Positions 51,737 to 60,746 of a stretch of DNA of 64,000 nt are shown here, in pieces. Location of the stretch: positions 434,001 to 498,000 of the forward strand of contig NZ_SRXT01000004.1 in the NCBI RefSeq assembly GCF_004792685.1, written 5' to 3'. Each line of letters begins with the position of its first letter. Within the stretch, counting starts at the first letter, position 1. The position numbers were made by a program, and so were the translations under genes. A model generated the notes under the pieces. It worked only from the letters and a program-made list of their open reading frames with translations, searched no databases and had not been told where the DNA came from. The stretch is from Sphingomonas gei (GTDB taxonomy: Bacteria; Pseudomonadota; Alphaproteobacteria; Sphingomonadales; Sphingomonadaceae).

Positions 51737-53294
51737 ACGCGGCGCAGCGTTCGCCGATCATGATGCTCGGGGCATTGGTGTTGCCGCCGATCAGCCGCGG
51801 CATCACCGATGCGTCGGCGATATAGAGGCCGTCGACTCCGCGCACCCTCAGCCGAGGATCGACCACCGCCTCGTCGTCCGAGCCCATTCGGGCAGTGCCC
51901 ACGGGGTGGTAGACGGTGTCGGCACGCGCGCGGATCAGCGCTTCGAGCGCAATGTCGTCGGCGAGGTCGACCGGATAGCGGTCGCGCCCCTTATGGTCGG
52001 CGAGCGGCGGGGTATCGAGGATACGATACATTGCGCGGACACCCGCCTTGAGCACCGCCATGTCGCGCGGGTCGGACAGGAACGCCGGATCGATCAGCGG
52101 CGACGCGGCGGCATCGGCCGACTGGAGCCGGACGCTGCCGCGGCTTTCGGGACGCAGCACGCAGGCATGGCAGCTATAGCCATGGCCCTTCACCTTGGTG
52201 CGCCCGTGATCCTCGACGATCGCGGTCAGGAAATGGAGCTGGATATCGGGGCGGTCGCCGGCGAACGCGGTGCGCAGGAACCCGCCCGCCTCGGCATAAG
52301 GCGAAGTCATCCCGCCGCCGCGGGTGAACAGCCACTGGACGAGCGCACCCAGGGATTTGAGCGTACCCATCGGTGACCGTCCGAGGAAGAAACTGCCTTC
52401 GGTCTCGAACGCCGCAGTATAGTCGATATGGTCCTGCAGGTCCGCGCCGACCGCAGGCCGATCGAGCTGCACCGGCAGGCCCAATTGAGCGAGATGCGCA
52501 GCCGGGCCGATCCCCGACAGCATCAGCAATTGCGGCGTCTGGAACGCGCCCGCGGCGAGCACCAGCGCACGGCGCGCCCGGATCTGGCAGGATTGCCCGC
52601 CTTGCCGATAGGCGACACCGGTGGCGCGTCCATCCTCGAACAGGATCCGTTCGACCAGCGCGTCGCAGACGATGTCGAGATTGTCGCGCCTGCCCGCCGG
52701 CAGATAAGCGCGCGACGCGGTCCAGCGCTCGCCGTTCTTCTGCGTCACCTGATAGAGCCCGACGCCGTCCTGATGCGCGCCGTTGAAATCGCGATTGACC
52801 GGGATCTGCAGCCGCGACGCCGCCTCGATGAAGGCGCGGCTGCCCGGATGCGCGGAATCCTGCTCGCTGACCCAGAGCGGGCCGTCGTCGCCGTGGAAGC
52901 CGTCGGCGCCGCGGACATTATGCTCGGAGCGGCGGAACCAGGGCAGCACGTCGTCCCAGCCCCAGCCGGTGCAGCCGACGTCGCGCCACTCGTCATAGTC
53001 GCCGGGATTGCCGCGGATGTAGAGCATCGCGTTGATCGCGCTCGATCCGCCCAGCCCCTTGCCACGCGGCTGGTATCCGCGCCGCCCGTTCAGTCCCGGC
53101 TGCGGCACGGTCTCGAAGCCCCAGTTGGTCTTGTCGGTCTGGAACGGCATCATGCCGGGCATGATCGTCCTGAGGCCGGTGTTGCGTCCGCCTGCCTCAA
53201 GCACGGCGACGCTATATTTGCCGCCTTCGCTCAGCCGGCCGGCGACTGCGCTCCCGCCCGATCCGCATCCAATGACGACGATGTCGGCTTCCAC
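51714..53294 (-). CDS. GMC-family FAD oxidoreductase (choline/alcohol dehydrogenase type)
   Basis: FAD enzyme of 526 residues that oxidises an alcohol. It has the ADP-binding VIGCGSGGSAVAGRL, the GMC signature 1 (RGKGLGGSSAINAMLYIRG), signature 2 (GAFQTPQLLMLSGIG) and the catalytic His and Asn near YHPVGTARMG and IGGNTNAPSI. It resembles choline dehydrogenase and related alkanol/terpenoid dehydrogenases; the substrate is unknown. GTG at 53294 is preceded by a G-rich site. It overlaps the upstream hydroxylase gene by 64 nt, so the two may work in sequence. Confidence 0.87.
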   Translation of the reverse strand: MEADIVVIGCGSGGSAVAGRLSEGGKYSVAVLEAGGRNTGLRTIMPGMMPFQTDKTNWGFETVPQPGLNGRRGYQPRGKGLGGSSAINAMLYIRGNPGDYDEWRDVGCTGWGWDDVLPWFRRSEHNVRGADGFHGDDGPLWVSEQDSAHPGSRAFIEAASRLQIPVNRDFNGAHQDGVGLYQVTQKNGERWTASRAYLPAGRRDNLDIVCDALVERILFEDGRATGVAYRQGGQSCQIRARRALVLAAGAFQTPQLLMLSGIGPAAHLAQLGLPVQLDRPAVGADLQDHIDYTAAFETEGSFFLGRSPMGTLKSLGALVQWLFTRGGGMTSPYAEAGGFLRTAFAGDRPDIQLHFLTAIVEDHGRTKVKGHGYSCHACVLRPESRGSVRLQSADAAASPLIDPAFLSDPRDMAVLKAGVRAMYRILDTPPLADHKGRDRYPVDLADDIALEALIRARADTVYHPVGTARMGSDDEAVVDPRLRVRGVDGLYIADASVMPRLIGGNTNAPSIMIGERCAAFIAEDLG

Positions 53295-54190
53295 GCCTGT
53301 CCCCCCTCGTGCCGCGTTGCTTCCCAGCGTGCCTTTATCGTTTCCGACGTATCGCGGTTGCCGTCGTGGCTCCATCCGGGCGGTCGGATCATATAGCCGA
53401 GCCGCGCGGCCCAGCCAGGCGCGTGCCAGACATCCCTGGCGATGCCGACCCATTCGTGCGTCGCCGCCCACAGGATATTGAAGCTGCCGAGATCCTTGAC
53501 GATGCCGTAGCGTGGCTTCTCCTCGTCGCGCTCGGGCTCGAAGGTGCCGAGCCAGCGGTCCCAGACGATGAACACCCCGGCATAATTGCGGTCGAGATAG
53601 CGCGGATTGGTCGCGTGGTGGACGCGGTGGTGCGAGGGCGTGTTCATCACCGCTTCGAACCAGCGCGGCATCCGGCCGATCGCTTCGGTGTGGATCCAGA
53701 ATTGATAGACCAGGTTGAGCCCGGCGACGAAGAACACGAGTCCCGGCGGGAAGCCGATCAGGAACAGCGGCAGCCGGAACACGAAATTGAGGCTGAAGAA
53801 GCCGGTCCAGGTCTGCCGCAGCGCGGTCGACAGGTTATAATGCTGGCTCGAATGGTGGATGACGTGGCTCGCCCAGAACCAGCGGACGCGGTGCGCCGAG
53901 CGGTGGAACAGATAATAAGCGAAATCGTCGATCACGAACGCGACGACGAACCAATACCAGGCGTAACCGATGTCGAAGAGGCGGAACTGCCACAGCCAGG
54001 TCGCCAGCGCGAACACCGCGCCGGCGGAAAGCACCCCGGCGATCGTGCTGCCGAGCCCCAGCGCCAGCGAGGTCAGTGTGTCGCGCGGCTCGTAGCGCGT
54101 GCGATCCTTGATCCGCGCGACGATCATCTCCGCCAGCACGAGCAGCACGAAGCCGGGAATCGCCAGCGTCACGGGATCGGCGAGCGTCAT
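53231..54190 (-). CDS. Fatty acid hydroxylase / sterol desaturase superfamily membrane enzyme
   Basis: Integral-membrane di-iron oxygenase of 319 residues with the three His clusters in order: LFHRSAHRVRWFWASHVIHH, then SHHRVHHATN. Several helices come before the first cluster. The C-terminal 60 residues are polar and partly encoded in the overlap with the GMC gene. The pair could hydroxylate and then oxidise a lipid, but this is inferred from proximity. Confidence 0.85.
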   Translation of the reverse strand: MTLADPVTLAIPGFVLLVLAEMIVARIKDRTRYEPRDTLTSLALGLGSTIAGVLSAGAVFALATWLWQFRLFDIGYAWYWFVVAFVIDDFAYYLFHRSAHRVRWFWASHVIHHSSQHYNLSTALRQTWTGFFSLNFVFRLPLFLIGFPPGLVFFVAGLNLVYQFWIHTEAIGRMPRWFEAVMNTPSHHRVHHATNPRYLDRNYAGVFIVWDRWLGTFEPERDEEKPRYGIVKDLGSFNILWAATHEWVGIARDVWHAPGWAARLGYMIRPPGWSHDGNRDTSETIKARWEATRHEGGQAWKPTSSSLDADRAGAQSPAG

Positions 54191-54200
54191 GCCCGCCTAT

Positions 54201-54590
54201 TTACATGATTGTTAGTTGCGCTTCCAGCCCGTCGACATCCTCGGGCAGCACGCCGTAGAGCAGCACCGGGCCGAACATCCGTTCGCCGGTCTCGATCGTC
54301 ACGCCTTCGGGCGAGGCGCGCCGCCACAGCGGACGTCCCAGCCGCCGCGCCGCGACCTTGGCGCCGTGGCGCTTGATCAGCGCAATCCCGTCGGTGCCGA
54401 GCACCAACGCCGCCGCGCCGTTGGTGCCGACCAGAGCGGCGCGCGCGACGAAGCCGCTCAGCGCGTCCTCGGCCATCCGCCGCGCGGTCGCCTCGTCGGC
54501 GATGCGGCTCTCGCCGAGCTTGAGCAACCACGAGACCAGGACCAGAATCAGGACGGCGGCGACCGACCCGCCGATCTGGACCCAGTTCAT
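54201..54590 (-). CDS. Single-span membrane-anchored protein of unknown function
   Basis: A 129-residue protein with one N-terminal helix (GSVAAVLILVLVSWLLKLGE) and a soluble part containing VGTNGAAALVLGTDGIALIK, a pattern like small nucleotide-binding or sensor folds, though no family is certain. Its start overlaps the stop of the rhodanese-like gene by 4 nt (ATGA). Confidence 0.68.
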   Translation of the reverse strand: MNWVQIGGSVAAVLILVLVSWLLKLGESRIADEATARRMAEDALSGFVARAALVGTNGAAALVLGTDGIALIKRHGAKVAARRLGRPLWRRASPEGVTIETGERMFGPVLLYGVLPEDVDGLEAQLTIM

Positions 54591-55021
54591 GCGCGCCCGG
54601 CGAGCGCGTCGAGCAGCGGCCGGATGCCCGAAATGTCATAGCCGGCACCCGCCGCCTTGGCGGTGAGCACGGCGGGATCCCCGCCACGGCTGGCCTCGGC
54701 GAGCGCCCACAGGTTGCACGAGCGCGTCCCCGAGCGGCAATAAGCGAGTACGGGGCCGCCCGCGCTCACGAGTGCCTTGGCCATCGCCTCGACCTGCTGC
54801 GACGACATGCCGCCCATCACCGTCGGGATCGCGACATAGCCGAGCCCGGCGGCCTCGGCTGCCGCACGGATCGCTGCGCTCGAAGGCTGGCCGGCCTCTT
54901 CGTCGTCCGGGCGATTGTTGATGACCAGCCCGAAGCCCTGCTCGGCGAGCATCGGAATGTCCTCGGGCGCGATCTGCGAGGCGACCGAAAGGGTCTCGTC
55001 GATACGACGCAGCTGAGTCAT
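54587..55021 (-). CDS. TIGR01244/DUF442-type rhodanese-like protein
   Basis: A 144-residue protein. The active-site loop VLAYCRSGTRSCNLWAL is a rhodanese/phosphatase-like Cys loop. The N-terminal part (LRRIDETLSVASQIAPEDI, FGLVINNRPDDEEAGQPSS) is typical of the family found with beta-lactamase-fold sulfur dioxygenases (Blh). A sulfur-transfer or phosphatase role is possible. It is coupled by 4-nt overlaps to both neighbours. Confidence 0.85.
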   Translation of the reverse strand: MTQLRRIDETLSVASQIAPEDIPMLAEQGFGLVINNRPDDEEAGQPSSAAIRAAAEAAGLGYVAIPTVMGGMSSQQVEAMAKALVSAGGPVLAYCRSGTRSCNLWALAEASRGGDPAVLTAKAAGAGYDISGIRPLLDALAGRA

Positions 55022-55509
55022 GATGTTACCTTTCGATCTTCGATGATCCTGCCCTTGGCGCTCCAGCGCCGTACCAGGGCGTCGGCTTTGATGATCGCAC
55101 CGACCGCGGTCTGGGTGGCCGGTTCCCGGCAGCCGGCGAGATAGCCGATGGCGTGGGGCTTCCCGCCCGGTCGAGCCCAGCGGACCTCGCCATATGCGCC
55201 GTCGGTGATCGCGACCGTGCAGGGCAGTGCGCCGCCCGCGCGGCGTTCGACGCCGGATAACACCGCGCGAAGCTGGCGATAGCCTTCCGGTCCTGCTGCA
55301 ACGCGCCGTACGATCCAGTGCGCGTCGCGTGCGAACCCATTGGGCACCGCCGCGGCGTAATGGCCGTTGCCTCGCGGATCGATCGACCATTCCGAGACGC
55401 GCCTGCCCCAGCTGTTCATGTCCATCGAGATTGTGGCGGGTGTGGGGACGGTATCCGGTGTGCTCGTAGCGATTGCCGCAACCAGAGCCAATGCGATTGC
55501 CGCCTTCAC
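55018..55509 (-). CDS. Exported protein of unknown function
   Basis: A 163-residue protein with a signal peptide (ALALVAAIATS). The mature part holds a Cys pair (GALPCTVAIT and YLAGCREPATQ). No family was recognised. The GTG start at 55509 overlaps the recQ stop (GTGA) and its own stop overlaps the next gene. Confidence 0.68.
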   Translation of the reverse strand: MKAAIALALVAAIATSTPDTVPTPATISMDMNSWGRRVSEWSIDPRGNGHYAAAVPNGFARDAHWIVRRVAAGPEGYRQLRAVLSGVERRAGGALPCTVAITDGAYGEVRWARPGGKPHAIGYLAGCREPATQTAVGAIIKADALVRRWSAKGRIIEDRKVTS

Positions 55510-57278
55510 GCCGCCTCCCGAATGACCCTGAGGAAGGCATCACCATAAGCCTCGAGCTTGCGCGCGCCAACGCCCGAGATGGCGCCAAGGCGGGACAGAT
55601 TGTCGGGCCGAGTGAGCGCCATGTCGCGCAGCACCGAATCGTGGAAGATGACATAAGGCGGCAGTCCCGCCTCCATTGCGATCTCGCGGCGCTTGGCGCG
55701 CAGTGCCTCGAACAGCGGATTGCCGATCGGATTGACTCCCCCGTCCCCTGTCCGCCCGCGTTTCGCGCGGCGCTCGCGCTTCGGCGGCAGCACCAGCTTG
55801 AGATCGGCGCCTTCCTTGAGAATCGGCTTTGCCCCGGGCCCGAATTCGAGCCCGCCATGCGCATTGGCGCGCAGCGCGTCGCGCAGTAGCAAGGCGCGCG
55901 CCACTGGCTTGAGCAATGCCGCTTCGTCGCCGTCGACGATGCCGAACACCGAGAGCTTTTCATGCCCGTTCATCAGGCTGCGCTCGCTCGACTGGCCGAG
56001 CAGGATGCTCTCGATATAGCCGACCCCGAACATCATGCCGGTGCGGAACACCGCGGAGAGGAATTTCTGCGCGGTAACGGTGGCGTCGATCGCCGCGGGC
56101 GGGGTGAGGCAATTGTCGCAATTGCCGCAATTTTCAGGGGCGTCCTCGCCGAAATGCCGGAGCAGGATGCGGCGCCGGCACCCGGCTGTCTCGACCAAAG
56201 CGCCGAGCGCAGTCAGCCGGACTCGCTCGCCCGCCTGGCGCCCGGGCTCGACTTCGCCGATCCGCTGGCGCGCCTTGGCGAAATCCTCGGCGCCCCAGAA
56301 CAGGTGCGCGACCGCCGGATCGCCGTCGCGGCCGGCGCGGCCGGTCTCCTGATAATAGGCCTCGATCGATTTGGGCAGCCCGGCATGCGCGACGAAGCGG
56401 ACGTCGGGCTTGTCGATCCCCATGCCGAACGCGACGGTGGCGACCACCACCATGTCTTCCGACGCGACGAACGCAGACTGGTTGCGGCGGCGGACGGCGG
56501 GGTCGAGCCCGGCATGATAGGGCACCACGCTGCGCCCGGTCTCGCCCAGCTTGGCGGCGAGCTTCTCCACCCCGGCGCGAGTCTGGGCATAGACGATGCC
56601 TGGGCCGGGCTGCTCGGCGATCAGGTCGACGATCTGCCGAGTCGTGTTCTCGCGCGGGGTGATCGTGTAGCGGATATTGGGTCGGTCGAACCCGGCGATG
56701 ATCAGCCCGTCCTGCGGAATGCCGAGCTGCTCGAGGATGTCGGCGCGGGTATGCGCGTCGGCGGTGGCGGTGAGCGCCAGCCGCGGGACGTGGCCGAAGC
56801 GGTCGAGCAGCGGGCGCAGCAGCCGGTAATCGGGGCGGAAATCATGCCCCCATTCGGAGACGCAATGCGCCTCGTCGATCGCGAACAGGCTCAGCTTGGC
56901 CTGGCCCAGCAGGTTGCGGAAACCCTCGCCCGAGGCGCGTTCGGGGGCGATGTAGAGCAAGTCGAGCGCACCGGCGCGGAAGCGCGCGATCGTCTCGTCG
57001 CGATTGTCGTCGGCCGAGGTCAGCGTCGCCGCGCGGATGCCGACCGCCTCGGCGGCGCGGAGCTGGTCGTGCATCAGCGCGATCAGCGGGCTGACGACGA
57101 TGCAGGTGCCGTCGAGCGCGAGGCTGGGCACCTGATAGCAGAGCGATTTGCCCGCGCCGGTGGGCATCACGGCAAGCGTGTTGGCGCCCGCCATCACGCG
57201 TTCGATCACCTGCGGCTGCACGCCGCGGAAATCGGGGAAGCCAAAGGTTTTCCGGAGGATGTCGAGCGGTTGGTCCAC
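55506..57278 (-). CDS. recQ: ATP-dependent DNA helicase RecQ
   Basis: 3'-5' DNA helicase of 590 residues for recombination and fork repair. It shows VMPTGAGKSLCYQVP (Walker A), IDEAHCVSEWGHDFRPDYR (DEAH box), motif VI AYYQETGRAGRDG, the RQC zinc ligands in CRRRILLRHFGEDAPENCGN and a C-terminal HRDC domain. GTG start at 57278. It heads a coupled set of four genes. Confidence 0.95.
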   Translation of the reverse strand: MDQPLDILRKTFGFPDFRGVQPQVIERVMAGANTLAVMPTGAGKSLCYQVPSLALDGTCIVVSPLIALMHDQLRAAEAVGIRAATLTSADDNRDETIARFRAGALDLLYIAPERASGEGFRNLLGQAKLSLFAIDEAHCVSEWGHDFRPDYRLLRPLLDRFGHVPRLALTATADAHTRADILEQLGIPQDGLIIAGFDRPNIRYTITPRENTTRQIVDLIAEQPGPGIVYAQTRAGVEKLAAKLGETGRSVVPYHAGLDPAVRRRNQSAFVASEDMVVVATVAFGMGIDKPDVRFVAHAGLPKSIEAYYQETGRAGRDGDPAVAHLFWGAEDFAKARQRIGEVEPGRQAGERVRLTALGALVETAGCRRRILLRHFGEDAPENCGNCDNCLTPPAAIDATVTAQKFLSAVFRTGMMFGVGYIESILLGQSSERSLMNGHEKLSVFGIVDGDEAALLKPVARALLLRDALRANAHGGLEFGPGAKPILKEGADLKLVLPPKRERRAKRGRTGDGGVNPIGNPLFEALRAKRREIAMEAGLPPYVIFHDSVLRDMALTRPDNLSRLGAISGVGARKLEAYGDAFLRVIREAA

Positions 57279-57387
57279 GCTGCTCCTATCCCCATCTAGC
57301 GCGTCCAGAGCAAGGCGTGATCACCAGTGCCATCCTCGGCGAACCAGGCCATACCCTGCACAACCGCTCTCTCTGGAGGAAAGCCGC

Positions 57388-57864
57388 GTGACCCCCACCG
57401 AACCTTGTCCCGATTTCGACTTCCAGCAGGGCAGCTGGCGGGTGAACCACCGCCGGCTCAAAGTGCGACTGGCGGGCTGCACCGAATGGGAAAAGTTTCC
57501 CGGCACTTGCGAGCAGCGCCCGATCCTCGGCGGCAACGGCAATATCGAGGACAATCTGCTCCACTTGCCCGCCGGCAGCTACCGCGCGATCGCGCTGCGC
57601 TCCTACGATAAAGCGAGCGGCAATTGGGCGATCTGGTGGCTCGACGGGCGCGCGCCGCATCGCCTGGACGTGCCCGTGATCGGCCGGTTCGAAGACGGAA
57701 TCGGCAGTTTCCATGCCGACGATCTGCTGGATGGCGCCCCTGTCCGGCTGCGTTTCCTGTGGCTGCGCACCGACACGCGGTCGCCGCGCTGGGAACAGGC
57801 GCTGTCGGCCGATGGCGGCGCGACCTGGGAGACCAACTGGACGATGGACTTCGAACCCGCCTGA
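57388..57864 (+). CDS. DUF1579-like protein of unknown function
   Basis: A 158-residue protein (GTG start with GGAGGA 7 nt upstream). The stretch DFDFQQGSWRVNHRRLKVRL and the later GSYRAIALRSYDKASGNWAI and WWLDGRAP suggest a small beta-barrel like DUF1579 or related lipocalin-like proteins. There is no signal peptide. Function is unknown. Confidence 0.7.
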   Translation: MTPTEPCPDFDFQQGSWRVNHRRLKVRLAGCTEWEKFPGTCEQRPILGGNGNIEDNLLHLPAGSYRAIALRSYDKASGNWAIWWLDGRAPHRLDVPVIGRFEDGIGSFHADDLLDGAPVRLRFLWLRTDTRSPRWEQALSADGGATWETNWTMDFEPA

Positions 57865-57938
57865 GCGCCACGCGCCGGAAGAACATGCCCGGAACGAGGC
57901 CCTTCCAATGTAGGATTTGATCTGCTCCATCCTGATCG

Positions 57939-58250
57939 ATGGAACAGCAGCCCGATCGCAACCCGCCCGCGCGCGATGCCGCGCCGGCGCCGTCCCACCC
58001 GCCGGCGGTGCCGCCGCCGCGCGCGCGATGGAATCCCGCCCGCCAGCGCATCTTCCTTTCCGCCCTGCTCGAGACCGGCAGCGTCGTGCGCGCCGCGCGT
58101 GCCGCGGGGATGTCGCGGTCGAGCGCGCAGCGGCTGCGCCTGCGGCTCGCCGGCACGCCGTTCGATCGCATCTGGGAGCACGCGCTCGCGGCGCACGCCG
58201 CGCGGATGGCCGATCCGTTCGCGCCCGCCGCGCCGGAGGCGCGTCGATGA
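57939..58250 (+). CDS. Small helix-turn-helix protein
   Basis: A 103-residue protein with a Pro/Ala-rich N-terminus, then a helix-turn-helix-like segment (FLSALLETGSVVRAARAAGM, SRSSAQRLRLRL). The type is common in sphingomonads but its targets are unknown. The following 176 nt (58251-58426) show two copies of a GCGTTCCTGC-type motif and no convincing gene. Confidence 0.6.
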   Translation: MEQQPDRNPPARDAAPAPSHPPAVPPPRARWNPARQRIFLSALLETGSVVRAARAAGMSRSSAQRLRLRLAGTPFDRIWEHALAAHAARMADPFAPAAPEARR

Positions 58251-58426
58251 CGCGCCGGTGTCGCGACGGTGGCGCGTTCCTGCCGCGTCAGCGCCGCGTT
58301 CCTGCTGCGTTACCGCGGCGTCGTCGGCGCTTATGCGGTGCGAAGCTGCCGCGTCGCAGTCCCGGCCCCCTCGGCGCGTGCCAAAAAAACCCGTTTTCGA
58401 GTCAACCGAGTCAATCTGGCCGCGCT

Positions 58427-58909
58427 TCAAAGCAGATAGCGCATCCGCACTTGCTGGGTCTCGCCGCCGACCCCCACGGCAAACCGCGCCGCGTTGAAGC
58501 GCGGGGGGCCGAAGCCGATCGCCGGATTGCGCGAGAAGCCGAAGCCCTCGCGCGGGATGCCGAGCATCGTGTCGAGCCGGGCATTGCCATTGGCGTCGTG
58601 GATCACCGCGACGGCGTATTCGCCGGGCGCCAGTCCTTCGAAGCGGATGTGCGGCGCGGCGGCGGACAGCGTGCGCTTGATGCCGTTGCCGCCGGCCTTG
58701 CAGTCGGGAAAGGCGCCGGCATCGGCGGTGAGGCAGAGCTGGATCACTCCCTTGGCAGAGCGCAGCCCGGTGATCTCGACGTCAAGGCTGGCGAGCGGCG
58801 TCGCTCCGGGAAGCAGCGCGAGGCACAGCCCCGCCGCCGCGATGCGCGAAGTCGCCGAGCCCCTTGTCGGTGCCGCACAACCGGTCCCAGAAACGAAAGT
58901 AGAGGCCAT
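58427..58909 (-). CDS. DUF2141-family exported protein (second copy)
   Basis: A protein of 160 residues from ATG 58909 (164 from ATG 58921). The signal peptide lies around IAAAGLCLALLPGATPLA and the mature domain matches DUF2141 (VEITGLRSAKGVIQLCLTAD, VAVIHDANGNARLDTMLGIP). No in-frame standard start exists after the end of the hydroxylase gene, so the two genes overlap by at least 128 nt. It is distinct from the copy at 12925-13446. Confidence 0.8.
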   Translation of the reverse strand: MASTFVSGTGCAAPTRGSATSRIAAAGLCLALLPGATPLASLDVEITGLRSAKGVIQLCLTADAGAFPDCKAGGNGIKRTLSAAAPHIRFEGLAPGEYAVAVIHDANGNARLDTMLGIPREGFGFSRNPAIGFGPPRFNAARFAVGVGGETQQVRMRYLL

Positions 58910-59558
58910 AATTGCATCCATAAAGCTGGTGGTGGCGCTGATGATGGCTCGCGGTGATCAGCCATGCGCCCAATGGACCGCTATGCATGAACCGGGGGAA
59001 TATCTCCCAGCCCATATGATTGGTCACTCCCATCACCGTCATGATCGTCAGCACCAGCCCGAGCGCGCCGACATGGATCGGAATGACGAAGACGAGCAGC
59101 GGAATGACGAAGGCGCCGGTGAGCGCCTCGATCGGATGGAAGCTCATCGCCGCCCAGGCAGTGGGCGGGCGGCTGGCATGGTGTACGGCATGCGCGATAC
59201 GGAACCAGCGCGGCCGGTGCATCAGCCGATGCGTCCAGTAGAACCAGCTGTCGTGCGCGAACAGATAGAGCAGCACCGACAGCGGCAGATACCAGAGCGG
59301 CCATGCGGCGGGATCGGTGTAGATCCGCGTCCAGGCATGATTCTGCCAACCCCAGGCGACCACCCCGGCGGGAATCCCGTAGATCGCCGCCGAGGCGAGG
59401 CTCCAGCCGATCTCGCGGCGCATCTGCCGGTCGAGCCCGGCGTAAAGACCGGGATGTCGCAGCCGCGTGGCGAGCGCGAACCCGCCCGAAGCGGCGAGAT
59501 AGCGCAGCCCGACGATCAAGGTCATCGCCAGCGCGGAGAGGAGTACGGCAAGGGCCAT
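58782..59558 (-). CDS. Fatty acid hydroxylase superfamily membrane enzyme
   Basis: A 258-residue integral-membrane enzyme with the His clusters FYWTHRLMHRPRWFRIAHAV (extended by HHASRPP) and ASHHQRHH. The layout is that of sterol desaturase/ERG3-like hydroxylases. Its position near crtY-crtI suggests a link to carotenoid or hopanoid lipids, but the motifs do not single out a carotenoid hydroxylase. It overlaps DUF2141 by about 128 nt. Confidence 0.82.
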   Translation of the reverse strand: MALAVLLSALAMTLIVGLRYLAASGGFALATRLRHPGLYAGLDRQMRREIGWSLASAAIYGIPAGVVAWGWQNHAWTRIYTDPAAWPLWYLPLSVLLYLFAHDSWFYWTHRLMHRPRWFRIAHAVHHASRPPTAWAAMSFHPIEALTGAFVIPLLVFVIPIHVGALGLVLTIMTVMGVTNHMGWEIFPRFMHSGPLGAWLITASHHQRHHQLYGCNYGLYFRFWDRLCGTDKGLGDFAHRGGGAVPRAASRSDAARQP

Positions 59559-59588
59559 GGCCTCGCCTACACCCGCCGCCCGCCGCAG

Positions 59589-60140
59589 TCACCCGCCTTG
59601 CCAGGTCCGCACGGCGTCGATCGGCCAGGCGAGCATCAACACATTCAGGGTCAGATTGTCGCGGATCAGCGCCAGCGTCATCAGCTCGAAGCCGATCGCC
59701 AGCGCGATCGTCGCCCAGGCCGGCAGTTTCGAGGCGACCCAGAAGCCGAACGCCATCCAGCCCACATCGGCCAGCGAATTGACGATGCTGTCCCCCGAAT
59801 AGCCCAATGCGATCGTCGCCTCGCGGTAGCGGTTGATGATGATCGGCGAATTTTCGAGCAATTCCCAGAAGCCTTCGACCACAACGGCGATCGGCAGCGC
59901 CCAGTTGCGCGCGCGTCCCCGCAGCGCGAAATGCGCGGCAGCGTAGAACAGGAAGCCGTGGATGACATGGCTGAAGCTGTAAAAATCGGCGAGGTGCTGG
60001 CTGTTCTCGCTCGACTGGACTGCACCGTGCCACAGCTTGATCGTCCCGCACGGGCAGATCGGCGGCCGGTCCATCGCCAGCAGGATCGCGCCGACCGCCA
60101 ACCCGAGCAGCAGCGCCGTGATCGCCGCGCGCCGCGGCAC
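59589..60140 (-). CDS. DUF2585 membrane protein
   Basis: A 183-residue protein with several helices and the family motifs PICPCGTIKLWHGAVQSSEN and QHLADFYSFSHVIHGFLFY, plus EGFWELLENSPIIINRYRE. Function is unknown in the family (UPF0314). GTG start at 60140. Confidence 0.88.
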   Translation of the reverse strand: MPRRAAITALLLGLAVGAILLAMDRPPICPCGTIKLWHGAVQSSENSQHLADFYSFSHVIHGFLFYAAAHFALRGRARNWALPIAVVVEGFWELLENSPIIINRYREATIALGYSGDSIVNSLADVGWMAFGFWVASKLPAWATIALAIGFELMTLALIRDNLTLNVLMLAWPIDAVRTWQGG

Positions 60141-60151
60141 GCGCAGCGCGG

Positions 60152-60742
60152 TCAGTTTCCGCCTCCCGCAATCAGCTCGACACAGTCGCGCGCGACGCGT
60201 TCGAGCTCGTCGCGCGGTGCGCCGCCGCGCGCGCGCACGCTGAGCGAGTGGAGCACCGAGGCAACCAGCCGGCCCTGTGCCGCCGGCGCCGGGCTACCCG
60301 CGTCCGCCAGCAATCGCGCGATGCGATCATCCTCGATCGCGAGGAACGCCGCGAGCTTTTCGCGGACCTGCGGATCGGCGGCCGCCTGCGTCGCCGCGGT
60401 GTTGATCACCAGGCACCCCTCGGGTCCGTCGCTGCCGGTCAAATACAATGCAATACCCCCCATCAGGATGCGCTCGACCAATTCGCGCAGCGGCAGTTTC
60501 GCTTCGCCGAGGCGGACCAGCTGGCGCTCGACCCGCGCCGTCAGCCGGTCGATCGCCGCGATGTACAAAGCGCGCTTGTCGCCGAACGCCGCGGCGAGGC
60601 TGGGTCGCGCCAGTCCGGTCGCTTCGGACAATTCGTCGAGCGATGTGCCCGAAAAGCCGTGCGTCCGGAAGCGCTCGGTGGCGCGCACGAGCGCCTCGTC
60701 CTTGTCGAAGCCGCGCGGGCGTCCCCGCATTTTGACGGTCAT
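60152..60742 (-). CDS. TetR-family transcriptional regulator
   Basis: A 196-residue regulator with the N-terminal helix-turn-helix (RFRTHGFSGTSLDELSEATG, LARPSLAAAFGDKRALYIAA) and a helical ligand domain containing GCLVINTAATQAAADPQVRE, a pattern seen in TetR proteins that sense small electrophiles or aromatics. It is divergent from a gst gene over 77 nt that hold two related palindromes. Confidence 0.88.
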   Translation of the reverse strand: MTVKMRGRPRGFDKDEALVRATERFRTHGFSGTSLDELSEATGLARPSLAAAFGDKRALYIAAIDRLTARVERQLVRLGEAKLPLRELVERILMGGIALYLTGSDGPEGCLVINTAATQAAADPQVREKLAAFLAIEDDRIARLLADAGSPAPAAQGRLVASVLHSLSVRARGGAPRDELERVARDCVELIAGGGN

Positions 60743-60746
60743 TCTA

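Noticed and set aside
58782-59558. Naming this hydroxylase crtZ because of nearby crtY-crtI.
   Set aside because: It has the general His clusters of the superfamily but is longer than CrtZ and its order of helices is nearer sterol desaturases; proximity alone is not enough.
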